DNA from: Diplolepis rosae
Lineage: Eukaryota; Arthropoda; Insecta; Hymenoptera; Diplolepididae
Direction: 5' to 3'
DNA: 64,000 bases
NCBI GenBank assembly: GCA_030998225.1
Contig: JAPYXD010000696.1
Location: 2,108,001-2,172,000, forward strand
The translations under genes were made by a program, and so were the position numbers. The notes beneath the pieces are model-generated. The model did no database searches, was not told the origin of the DNA, and saw only the letters and a program-made list of their open reading frames with translations. Positions 21,794 through 33,206 of this stretch are shown piece by piece (position 1 is the first letter of the stretch; every line of letters begins with the position of its first letter).

Positions 21794-23015
21794 AATTTTG
21801 TATTGGAAAATTTATTTTTAATGGTTTCAGTCATTGAAGAATTTATTATCATTTCCAAAAAATGGAATGGGTTAAGTTGTAGAAAGCCTATTTCTTAAAA
21901 AAATTATCCGTGATTTCACAGAATCACATCATTTTTTTAAATTTGGCTCGAAGCGATAAGAAAACAAGTCCGGGTAAAAATAAAATTTGTTAAATGCATT
22001 ATTTGTTTATGTTTTAATTTTTCTTTCTTGGAAACTAATCTCTTTTCTTCCAAATGATCTCTTCAATAATAATATTGCTATTCTTGAAAAAAAATTTATC
22101 TATTTTTGCCTCAAGTCTAATTTTTGTGGATGAACTACCTTAAATCAGCAAACACTTCATTTACATTTATTTATCGAAATTTTCATACAAAAGATGTTAC
22201 CTATTATGAAAATGTTCAAACTCTTCATTTTTGAAACTTGTATCTCATCTTGAATGATATCTTATTATAAAATATTCTTTACATAATTTTTAAAAAAATG
22301 CTGAAATCGGTATTTTGTTTCGAATCTTTAAGCATTTATTGACTTTAAATTTCATTAAAAAATTATTTTTCAAGTATTTAAATCATCTTAAAATTTCACA
22401 AAATCTTTTAGTTACTTATTTCAGATCAATATTTTTCAAAGTATATAGAAAAAAAATGTAATTTTCTTAATGTTATATTCCGTAATTTTGAATTCTGTGT
22501 CTATTCACGCCTCCTTTGCATGAAGTCGAGAAAAATACAATTTCTGATTTTAACTCAACAACAGACAGCGTGAAATCGAAGCGAGTTAGTGGGGATACAC
22601 TGACATGACGCGCTTCATTGTGTGTGATCCCACATGTTATTGTAGCAGTGCGGACCTTTAATTTTAGTTCGAAAAAGCCACGGAAAAAGCTTTACGCAAT
22701 TGGGGGCGCTGCAAAAGTGATAAACAGTAGCTCTGTTTTACCCTTCAAGTAGTAGCATGAACCTTTCATTTTCGTTCCCAAGAGCATTTCGCAATAGGGC
22801 ACGCTGCGGAAAATCACTCGAAATTAAATACATTACTTAAGCAATCTTCCAACTCATCTCTGCCATCACCTGACTGAAGTTTGCAACGTTTTTTCTGTGA
22901 GGAAAGATTCAATATCTTATTCATTCTCAACAACATTTTTAGATCAGAAAAACTAACAACAAACATAAGATTTTTTATTAATTTTAATTGTTTTTAATTA
23001 TTGATATTTCATCTA

Positions 23016-24053
23016 TTGGGTTGGCGACAAAGTTATTTCGCTTTTTTCCGATAGATGGCTTTAGTCGTTCGAAGTCGTTCTTCTCCAATGCAAACTTCTG
23101 ACCGTATATGGTATTTGACAGCTGACGTTTCATAGCTTATTTAGTAAAAAAAACGTTTTAAGTTTTGTTCTTTATTTATTTTTTTGCATTGATTTAAAAT
23201 GGAGATTCCAGGCCGTCATTTCCGTTACATTTTACAATATTACTTTCGAAAAAGTAAAAACGTAGTGCAAGCTCGGAAAAAGTTGTATGATGTTTATGAC
23301 AAGAATTCATTAATAGAACGCCAATGCCAGAATTGGTCTGCTCGTTTTCGTTCCGGAGATTTTGACTTCAAAGATGCACCACGCTCTGGACGCCCAACTG
23401 AAGTTGACGACAACAAGATAAAAGCAATGTTAGAAAATAACCGGCGTAGTGAGACACCAGAGATTGCAGAGAAGCTTAACATATCACTTACATGCGTTGA
23501 AAGACATTTAAAATAACTTGGTTACTTTAATGAGCTCGATATTTGGGTTCCTCACAAATTGAATCAAATGCAGCTCACCAAACAAATTCCCATTTGCGAT
23601 TCACTGCTAAACCGTAACGAAACCGATCAATTTTTAAAGCGAATCATAACGGGCGATGAAAAATGGGTTGTTTAAGATAACGTCGTGCGAAAAAGATCAT
23701 GGAGCAAGCGATCAATTCAAATGTCTACTGTCGCTAGCTAATGAAATTGGACAAATAAATCAAGGGAAAGCGGTGAGAACTGGCAATTTGTAAAGGCGTC
23801 ATCTTCCATCAATATAACGCCAGACCACATACACCTTTGGTCACTCGCAAAAAATTATTGGAGTTAGGCTGGGAAGTGATACCTCATCCACCGTTTAGTC
23901 CTGACCTTGCACCGTCCGACTATTATTTATTCCGTTTACTTCAAAATCATTTGAATGGAAAGACATTCGATTCAAATGAAACTGTCAAAAATGTCTATTA
24001 TTTGTATTAATAAACTTGCTTTGAAAATCATGGAAAATAACGAAATGACCCAA
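23016..24053 (+). pseudogene. mariner transposase remnant (mellifera-like)
   Basis: The TA-flanked element starts TTGGGTTGGCGACAAAG and ends with the inverse TTGGGTCATTTCG. At 1038 bp it is shorter than a full mariner of about 1.3 kb. The open part (from 23199) gives the N-terminal HTH region: QCQNWSARFRSGDF, KDAPRSGRPTEVDD and the second helix-turn-helix. Further on, IITGDEKWVV carries the first catalytic aspartate, and in other frames ARPHTPLVTRKKLLELGW and SPDLAPSDYYLF carry the DD34D C-terminus. Stops, frameshifts and an internal deletion of the section after GDEKWV inactivate it. It resembles the mellifera-type mariners of insects. Confidence 0.85.
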
Positions 24054-25829
24054 TACAATAATTGAAAAAACAATCTATTTTAATTTTCGTTTAAGGGAAA
24101 AAAACGTTACAAACATCAGTAAAATCCACTCACTAAAATTATGCACTTTTTAGTCCTTTCAGCTTATAATATAGTTTCATTTGAAATATTACATTAATTG
24201 CAATTTGAAATGATTTTGATGAATAAATTTTCTAGTTTTCTAAAGTCTGAAGACTATTTCAGTTTTTTTGATATATAAATAAAATTACTTTAAATTATAT
24301 AGATTTAGTTTAAAAACTTTTAAAAATCCAGAACATTTTACAATTGGAATTGTTTGCAATTAAAATTTCTGTAAAAAGAAACCATTATAATTATTTGCAG
24401 ATCTTTTCATTTAAATCTTCCCAACTTGTTGAATTTAAAATTGGAAATATTACTAATTGAGCAATTTTCAATACCTCATCATTTTCAATTTTCAATTAAT
24501 GATTGTATCATTGATTTATCTGATTTATGTTGTACTTTTCTGACAATTTCATATCTGTAATTTAATTTCCATGTGCAAGATTGTAAGAGTATTGGATCTA
24601 ACTTTTAAACTCAGAATTCCAATGTCTCATTTCGACCAAAAATATTGACAGTAACAATTTTTCCCTTTATAGATGTACTTTATTACCTAAGGTATAGGTA
24701 AGGAAGAATTGAAGAGTTATATATTGTCAGGAAATAGAATTACAAGAAAGGTAATTATGACAGAATGTATTAAGTAAAAATGATGATTATTCAAAAAATT
24801 TACAAAAAAATACAATTAATTACTTAAATACAACAGGTTATGAACCTAATCTCAAATTCTGCATTTAAACTCTACAAATAGTTTCAAATAAATAGTCCTT
24901 GCAGATCACACACTTGAAAGAATTGTTTGAAATTTCCTGAAATTCATAAAAATTATGTCACGTCTTCAATGTTATTTAAGACTTTTTCCAAAATTTGTTA
25001 GCTATCAAATTTTGTAAACAGAAGTCACCGGGCGAGCAGACGACGAGATGCACGTGACATCGAATCGAAGAAATCGCAGAAGGAGCTTAGAAAATTAGGG
25101 AACGCTTGCCTTTACTTTAGTTCGTATATACTATATATAGACGAAATAAGGAGAAACTCATATAGGAGAAAAGGGGAACGAATTATAATGTTTGCTATCA
25201 ACAAGTGGTGGCGATATTGTCGCTACCGATGTCATTTTTAAACTTTGTAACTATAGCAACCATATCATTGCCATTATAAATAATACTGCTAGTCGATGCT
25301 CATTTTACTCAACTACCGTTCGAAGCACCTCAAGCGTTGGTGATATATTTATACATTTCAGGTTAACCCACTGACGCATTGTGATGCCCTGTCGTCGACA
25401 ACGTTTTACTCAACTCCTTACTATTTCCTATGTAACGCTGATTGATATTCACTTTGGGTGAATTAGGTATTTATCAAATTCAGTTTGCCCGACTAGGATT
25501 TAATAAATGTTCAAATGTCCTTAAGTCCCAAGTTTAATCGACAGAGTTGAGTAAAATTACTTCAACTATTTTTCTCCGTGTAATAGTACAGTATTTAATT
25601 GTTCATTGTGAATCATATTTAAAAATTCTTGTTGTATTTTTATTCTTTCATAAATTATTTTCAACTTTAAATCATTTAAATTTATGAAATGGATTTCATA
25701 CAATATATGTGAAAATTTTCCGCTCATTATAATACATCGAGTTGGGGGGACGGGGGTTTCATTTGCATTGATATTAGTTGTTGCAGAGATGAGTTGGGAG
25801 ATTGCTAAAGTAATGTATTTAATTTTTTT
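24054..25829. other. Unpaired centre of the foldback
   Basis: AT-rich DNA without a recognisable gene. A stretch at 25020-25400 is somewhat less AT-rich and contains short open frames of no known family. Near 25785 the motif GCAGAGATGAGTTGGGAGAT, an end-type motif of the dispersed family, abuts the inverted mariner fragment. Confidence 0.5.
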
Positions 25830-26115
25830 TGTCTTAAACATCATACAACTATTTCCGAGCTTGAACTACGTTTTTACTTTTTCGAAAGTAATATTGTAAA
25901 ATGTAACGGAAATGACGGCCTGGAATCTCCATTTCAAATCAATGCAAAACAATAAATAAAGAACAAAACTTGAAACGTTTTTTTTACTAAATAATCTATG
26001 AAACGTCAGCTGTCAAATACCATATACGGTCAGAAGTTTGCATTGGAGAAGAACGACTTCGAACAACTAAAGCCATCTATCGGAAAAAAGCGAAATAACT
26101 TTGTTGCCAACCCAA
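25830..26115 (-). mobile_element. Inverted partial copy of the mariner 5' end
   Basis: The reverse complement of 23016-23305: terminal repeat, 5' leader and the start of the transposase (the frame for MEIPGRHFRYIL is recognisable). It ends at the TA before ATAGATGAAATATC, the same flank as the other copy, so it arose by inverted duplication of an arm that already held the mariner. Confidence 0.8.
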
Positions 26116-27299
26116 TAGATGAAATATCAATAATTAAAAACAATTAAAATTAATAAAAAATCTTATGTTTGTTGTTAGTTTTTCTGATCTAAAAATGTTG
26201 TTGAGAATGAATAAGATATTGAATCTTTCCTCACAGAAAAAACGTTGCAAACTTCAGTTAGGTGATGGCAGAGATGAGTTGGGAGATTGCTAAAGTAATG
26301 TATTTAATTTCGAGTGATTTTCCGCAGCGCGCCCTATTGCGAAATGCTCTTGGGAACGAAAATGAAAGGTTCATGCTACTACTTGAAGTGTAAAACAGAG
26401 CTACTGTCCGCACTGCTACAATAACATGTGGGATCACACACAATGAAGCGCGTCATGTCAGTGTATCCCCACTAACTCGCTTCGATTTCACGCTGTCTGT
26501 TGTTGAGTTAAAATCAGAAATTGTATTTTTCTCGACTTCATGCAAAGGAGGCGTGAATAGACACAGAATTCAAAATTACGGAATATAACATTAAGAAAAT
26601 TACACTTTTTTTCTATATACTTTGAAAAATATTCATCTGAAATAAGTAACTAAAAGATTTTGTGAAATTTTAAGATGATTTAAATACTTGAAAAATAATT
26701 TTTTAATGAAATTTAAAGTCAATAAATGCTTAAAGATTCGAAACAAAATATCGATTTCAGCATTTTTTTTAAAATTATGTAGAGAATATTTTATAATAAG
26801 ATATCATTCAAGATGAGATACAAGTTTCAAAAATGAAGGGTTTGAACATTTTCATAATAGGTAACATCTTTTGTATGAAAATTTCGATAAATAAATGTAA
26901 ATGAAGTGTTTGCTGATTTAAGGTAGTTCATCCACAAAAATTAGACTTGAGGCAAAAATAGATAAATTTTTTTTCAAGAATAGCAATATTATTATTGAAG
27001 AGATCATTTGGAAGAAAAGAGATTAGTTTCCAAGAAAAAAAAATTAAAACATAAACAAATAATGCATTTAACAAATTTTATTTCTACCCGGACTTGTTTT
27101 CTTATCGCTTCGAGCCAAATTTTAAAAAATGATGTGATTCTGTGAAATCACGGGTAGTTTTTTTATGAAAAAGGCTTTCTACAACTTAACCGTTTCCATT
27201 TTTTGGAAATTATAATAAATTCTTCAATGGCTGAAACCATTAAAAATAAATTTTCCAATACAAAATTCTTGTAAAAAAATTACTGAATTTGGTAAAAAC

Positions 27300-27720
27300 T
27301 TATTCATTTTAGAAATATGGAAACGGCTAGGTTGTATTAGGTCTTTTGCCTGAAAAAACGATTCTTGATTTATTTGAATCATATCATTTTTTTTAAATTT
27401 GGTATGAAGCGATAAGAAAAAAAGTCGGGGTAAAAATAAAATTTGTTAAATTTATTTTTTCTAATGCTTCAAATATTTTTCTTGAAATTAATCTCTTTTC
27501 TTTGAAATGATCTCTTCAATAATAATTTTTCTATATTTGGAAGCAAAATTATCTTTTTTTACATAAGATCTAATTTTTGAAGATAAACTACGAAGAAAGT
27601 ACATAAATTATATCTGAATTCGCAATATGAATTTACACCTTAAATTTTTTGAAGTATGAAACATCTTGTACATATAGCAATTTCAATAGATGAATGTAAA
27701 TGAAGTGTTTGCTGATTTAA
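27300..27720 (+). repeat. Third, direct copy of the foldback outer arm
   Basis: 27310-27600 follows the order of 21840-22140 (GAAACGG, GCGATAAGAAAA, GGGTAAAAATAAAATTTGTT, TCTCTTCAATAATAAT) in the same orientation. It is more diverged than the inverted arm. Confidence 0.65.
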
Positions 27721-28989
27721 GAAAATACATAAATAATTATATGTGAATTTACACCTCAAAATTTTCTTGATATGAAGCTAAGTCGTCAAAGTGTTTTATT
27801 TTATAGAAAGATATTACAAAATAAATTTTTAATTTAGATTTAGATTTCAAAAGGTTTGTTTCAGTATGTCTTCATAGTGATTTCTTAACCTAATCAAAAT
27901 AATTTTAGAAATTCTTTCCTGGATTCTATCTTGAGGTTGAACAGAATTAAAAAAAGTCATGCAATTTTTAAATTATGTAGCTTCTTCAAGAAGTTTTTAA
28001 AAATCGATGTATATCATATTTTAATAAATTTAGAAATTTTTATCAAAATATTGATAGTTTGGATTTTTTGAATTCTTCAAATGAATGTAGTAACAATCAT
28101 CATTTGAAATTTGATGATTTTTTATTACCATGTTTGATTCTAGAGCAGAATCTAGCAGAAAAATTCCAAAAACATCTTAATTAGTTAGAAAAATACTATG
28201 AAAACTTACCTTTGAAATGAGACTACAGACTTTTCACAATGTTAATTAATTTTAGAGTTATTAATATTATTAAGAAAGATCTAAATTTGATGTCTTTTAG
28301 ATTCTCATCATATAAGAATTAAAGTTTTGGTTTTATGCGAAAAATCATTTTCGGAAGTTTCTTTAAATCTTTACGTTTTCAGATCCCTTGAGTCAGAAAA
28401 AACGGTTTTTACGAAAGTGTCTGTCTGTCTGTCTGTCTGTCTGCCTGTCTGTCCGTCTGCAGTAGTAATAGGTTATATACTCAATAACTCTGGATAGAAA
28501 AAAATTGTCGGATTGAATTAAGCTTTGGCATACATTATCGCAGCTGAAAAAGTAAGGACAAGTTCGTTAACCAGCTACATCTGACAAAAATTGTCAAAAT
28601 AGGAGCATTTTTTGTGTTTTTGAAAAAAACTTTATGAAAAAGTCAAAAATTTTGAGACTGGTTTCTGATAATTCTCGTAAAGCTCTACTAATTATCCTTA
28701 TAATATTTTTCAATTAAAATAAAATTATGAAAGTCACAGTATATTAAAACTTGAAAAAAGTCAATATCCATTTTCCAGTTAAATTGTACGAGATACGAAT
28801 AAAAGTTATGATAAAAAGTGGTTTACTACATAAAGATCCACAGGAGTAATAACTGTAAAGTGACATGCTTGATGACATGTCTGCTATTATATTGACCCAA
28901 AATTCACAGAATTTTTGTTAATTTCTCATTTTTTTTGCATTGGGTCAGCCTCTTTTTATTTTCTTCTATTAATATTATCAATTCTACTT
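27721..28989. other. AT-rich repeat debris
   Basis: 27850-28190 contains an imperfect inverted repeat around the GGATTCTATCTTGAGGTTGA block that recurs near 31670 and 34010-34200. No gene seen. Confidence 0.4.
28418..28460. repeat. (TGTC)n microsatellite
   Basis: About ten tetranucleotide repeats of TGTC with two interruptions (GCC and TCC), in the middle of AT-rich DNA. Confidence 0.9.
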
Positions 28990-29320
28990 ACGATAAAAAA
29001 CGCAAAAAAAGAGAGAAGGCAAACGTTTCGGCCACATATGCGGGGGCCCTCTTCAGTGCCATAAATTAAAAGATTAATTCAAAATTGTCATAAAAGATAA
29101 AAATGTAGAAGATAGTTAAAATAAGGATAATAATGAAACTCAAAAACTTATCTCATTGCTTGCAATTCAAAATGAAGAAGTCCAGTAAGCATCGACATAC
29201 GAATTGGAAAAAATATGTAGAATTCACTGTATATAGAAAACCGGATAAAATGAACGAAAAACTTAGAAATTTGTAAACAACAGGCCAGAATTTTCGTTTG
29301 TTTTTTTTTCCTTTATAAAG
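28990..29320. mobile_element. Possible Penelope-like element debris
   Basis: On the minus strand, CACTGAAGAGGGCCCCCGCA followed by GTGGCCGAAACG is the type of sequence found at the ends of Penelope-like elements. On the plus strand near 29220, EFTVYRKPDK resembles the C-terminal RT block of that class. The two pieces point in opposite directions and are short, so this is tentative. Confidence 0.3.
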
Positions 29321-29350
29321 AACGGATGACCATTTCTTCGACCGTTATAT

Positions 29351-30850
29351 TATTATATCATATAGGTTTGGTTTCGTCGGTCTTAAGGTCAATAAAACAA
29401 CATTAAAGAAAAATTATTGAATCAATTTATATCTATAAAAATATTAATATTTCAATAAATTGTAAGGCTGAAATTATGAATATTAATCGAATTTGCCATG
29501 AAATTATTTAACATATGATTTTCAAGTTTTTGTTCTCAAGCTGTAGCACACTTTTCATTGGTGAATTTAATTCAATTTATCGTATATCTTCGTCTCTCTA
29601 TCCTACAGTTTGCGTTGCTTCATCGGATTGTACTTAAACACCGTATTATAATGTAATTTTAAATTATTAAAGCCCTCAATCTTTGAGGCTTTAATTTTAA
29701 TGACATTTTCAAGAATAAGACTGAATCTTCATGTGTGCTTTCGTTTATTTGTAATTTATGTAAGTACTTATTTATTATATCAACACAACATAAAATAGTT
29801 CTCTTTGGAAAAAGAAATTTGATTGTAAATTGATTTGTTCAATTTTTAGTGACATATATATTCCTTGAAAAAGACTCGCAGTGAGGCTGAAACATATTAG
29901 ACCAAGCAACAGGGAATTTGTTATGAATGATTTATGACATTATTTATTTCAGAAAACGGACTGCGCCATCTGAAGAGAGGTTGGTCGTAGAGTAATTATG
30001 TCATGTTTTGGACAACGAAATATGATTTATAAATTTGTTATTAACATTTAAGACAAAAAAATCGCACTTTTTTAGTTTTTTTGTTTATAAAATTAAAGGT
30101 AATTATCCAATATTAATGATATTTATTGAAAAGTTGTAGAAAATTGAATTGCGAACAAAATGAGCCGCCGTTCGATCTGATTGGATAATTAGAAGCGGAG
30201 AAAATTCGGAAAAATCGGGGAATTGAGATTTTGTTAAACAAATTAATATCTCAGTTAATTTTTAACTTTTCAGGTTGAGGTTTGGCGGAAAAGTAACCGA
30301 ATTTCATGCTCTTCAAATGTATAAAAAAAAGAAAACTTTAAGATAATACGTTTCCGCGCTATTGACTATCACTTTGCTGCGTTCAAGCGTTTAGAGCCAT
30401 GTTTGGACCTTTTTTCAATAAACTTTGCAACGTTTTAGCGCAAAACCAAGATTGACGTTCTGTTGTGCTTGATTTATATTTTTAAAAGCGGTTTTCGAAA
30501 TAAAAATCGGACCACCTCTGCGGCAAGCAGACATTTTACAATTAACGCATGAAATAAATTAAAGTGTCAATAGCGCGGAAACGTGTTATCTTGAACTGTT
30601 TTTTTTTATACATTTGAAGAGCAAAAAGTCGGTTACTTTTCCACCAAACCTCAACCTGAAAAGTTAAAAATTAACTCTATGACCAACCTCTCTTCTGATG
30701 ACGCAGTCTGTTTTCTGAAATAAATAATGTCATAACAAATTCCCTGTTGCTTGGTCTATATTAGGAGAATTTTTGACCAAATATAATGAAGGAGTTTTTT
30801 ATAGAATGTTGTTTTATTGACCGCAAGACCGACGAAACCAAACCTATATG
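29351..30850. repeat. Foldback element, ~1.5 kb, with arm insertion
   Basis: Outer arms: ATATCATATAGGTTTGGTTT at 29354 pairs with its inverse at ~30840. Inner arms: 29895-29995 pairs with 30670-30770 (GACCAAGCAACAGGGAATTT and inverse), and 30240-30365 pairs with 30565-30680 (GCGCGGAAACG, ACATTTGAAGAGC). The left arm carries about 490 bp (29405-29894) with no partner on the right, so it was probably inserted later. The loop is near 30450. Confidence 0.8.
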
Positions 30851-30879
30851 ATATAAAGATCTATAGAAGTTTGAACTGC

Positions 30880-31340
30880 GACATTTTTTCATAAGATGCA
30901 TATTTTTCTTTTTAATTAAAAAAAAATACCATTGAAAATACGAAATTCAATTTTTTAACTAAAATATGTGAAATACGAAAAAAACGTAAGAATGGAAAAT
31001 TGTTCGTTTCAATAATATATACAAATATTTTCAGATATAGTTTCTGATAAAACGTATATTTTTCATTTTAATTTTAAAAAATACGATTAAAATTCAAAAA
31101 TTCCATTATTTGAATAAAATATGTGACATACGAAAAAAACGTTGAGATGGAAAATTATTTGCCTAAATGAGGTCTACAAATTCTCAGTAGGACATTTTTT
31201 GACAAGATGTATATTTTATGTTTTGGTTTTAAAAAAACACTATTGAAAATAAAAAATTCCATTTTTGAACCAAAATATGTGAGATACAAAATAAGCGATA
31301 ATACAAAAAATCGTTTCCTCAAAAAGAGTCTATGAATTCT
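30880..31340 (+). repeat. Tandem repeat, ~155 bp x 3
   Basis: The landmark AAAATATGTG occurs at 30961, 31116 and 31272, giving periods of 155 and 156 bp. Each unit has an ACATTTTTT...AAGATG block, a run of A with ACTATTGAAAAT, and the AAAATATGTGAAATACGA landmark. It starts next to the foldback end. Confidence 0.75.
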
Positions 31341-31999
31341 CTTCCTTTTTTAAATATTTGGAAGAAAATAGATTTTTTGTAATCTTGTAAATTATTAGAA
31401 AGTTACAGAAATGTATGCAGAAAATCGAGCGCGAAGCGCAAGTGTCATGATAAGAATGTGTTCTTTAAGGCTGATTTTTTGAAAAAACCTTCAGAATACA
31501 TAACATATTTCAAATGAAAATTTCAATATATAAGTATAAATAAAAGGTTTGATTATTCAAAAGTATAAAATATATTATATCTAATATTTTATCGAACAGC
31601 ATACTCTAAGATTTCATTGGTATGGGGATACACATTTTTAAAATTACACGACGTTTTGTAACATGCTCAACCCCAGCATATAGAATCCAGAAAAGACTTT
31701 CTAAAAATATTTTAATTAGGTTAACAAATCACTATGAAGACATAATAAAAAAAATCATTTAAAATTTTAATTTTTTTACATACTTATTAATTTCCTTCAA
31801 AGATATCTAAATTAAAATGTCTTTTATAATATCTTTCCATAAAATAAATCACTTTAACGAAAGTTGAAACTCCAGGTCAACCTGTAATTTCCGATGGTAA
31901 TTTATATATATATATATATATACAAATTGTCATGTAGAAGATGTTAATTCCAAAACATGTTATAGTTACAAAGCTTCAAAATTTTGTAATTAAAATTTT
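31341..31999. other. AT-rich, one (TA)n run
   Basis: A (TA)n microsatellite lies at about 31903-31922. A block near 31670-31740 is the inverse of 27870-27950. No gene seen. Confidence 0.4.
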
Positions 32000-32998
32000 A
32001 ATACAAAACTTTAAGCATTTATTGACCTCGAATTCCATTGGAAAATTTGTTGTTTACTGTTCAAATCTTCCTTCGATTTCAGAAGAACAGACAAATTAAA
32101 AATTACAAAATATTTCATTAAAAAAATTGAACTCGTCCATATGATCTTGTCATATTGTAACAAGATTTGAACACTTCGAACAAAAATTTTTATGAAAAAT
32201 TATTATATTAAAATATTATATTATTATTTAATATTAAATATATAATATTTAATATTATTATTATATTAAAATTATATCAATGAACACATATTTTAGCTTT
32301 TTAATTTATCCCCATCTGTTAGAAAATTTTTCCTTTCCATAGACCATTTCATTTTTTTAATGAAAAGTCTGTGCTTAGGCTACAAAAATGTGAGACGAAA
32401 ATATTTCTAACATAAAACTGAGAATGTAAATTTTAAACTTGAATATTATGTTTATCTCTTCTTAATAGAAGATATCTCTCTAACTAAAAAGTTTTTAAAT
32501 GTAGAAAATTGATAAGAAGTATGGAAATTTAAATCGGAAAATATATATTGATTCAAATTTGGAACATTTATTGGCATCAAATTTTACTGAAAGTTTATTT
32601 TTGAAGTGTTCAAATGCTTATCAAATTTTACACGATATTTCAGATTTTTGTCTAAATATCGGAAAAAAAGTGTTGTTTCTTAAATAACATATTTCGTAAA
32701 TTTGAAATTATCGTCTGCTTCGCGCCTCTTTTGCACGGTTTCGACGGAAATACACAATTCTCAATTCCGACTCGATAACCGAAAGCGTGAAATCTAAAAA
32801 TAGCATTGCATGGAGGAAGCGAGGAGAATAAGGAGAAGTGCCCCTCCAAAGAAATTCTGATGGTAAATCACTTCTGGATTTTCTAACTTTCATTATTTAC
32901 CGACGCGCGAAGTACACCTTTTGCGCAACTCGTTCAGAGGGCGCGTTTATCAGCCCACTTTTGTGAAATTCTCTTATTCCATTACTTTAGCACAGTGA
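32000..32998 (+). repeat. Diverged single arm of the 35.5-38.6 kb palindrome family
   Basis: It follows the order of 37680-38510: the TTTCAGAAGAACAG block, the AGATCTTGT-like block, TTAGCTTTTTAATTTATC, the family core CGTCTGCTTCGCGCCTCTTT (32711) and the GAAGCGAGGAGAATAAG end (32817). The last part, 32866-32998, matches 3908-4075. Confidence 0.7.
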
Positions 32999-33206
32999 TC
33001 CCAGATCTGAAACAGACGCAGCAGGGCAGGTCGACCTCTAATGTATTGGGTGTCTCCGTAGGATAGTTCATGTGCGGTGGTGTACGCGGCGCTAGTTGCT
33101 GGAAGCGGGCGGAGTGCGGCAAAGGGAGCGGCTTCGTATGAGTTCCCCCATTGTTGTATACAAGTATCCACAATTCGTACGCGATCGCGCTTTATAATCA
33201 TTTAAA

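Larger units (their letters stand above)
21794..27267. repeat. Large foldback (arms ~1.45 kb) carrying a duplicated mariner end
   Basis: 21794-23305 is the inverted counterpart of about 25830-27267, with scattered differences. The outer limit is ATTTTGTATTGG on the left and CCAATACAAAAT on the right. Both arms contain the family core (GAAGTCGAG... at 22520 and its inverse at 26530), the AACTCATCTCTGCCATCACC motif and the first ~290 bp of a mariner. The unmatched centre is 23306-25829. Part of the outer arm recurs in direct orientation at 27300-27720. Confidence 0.85.
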
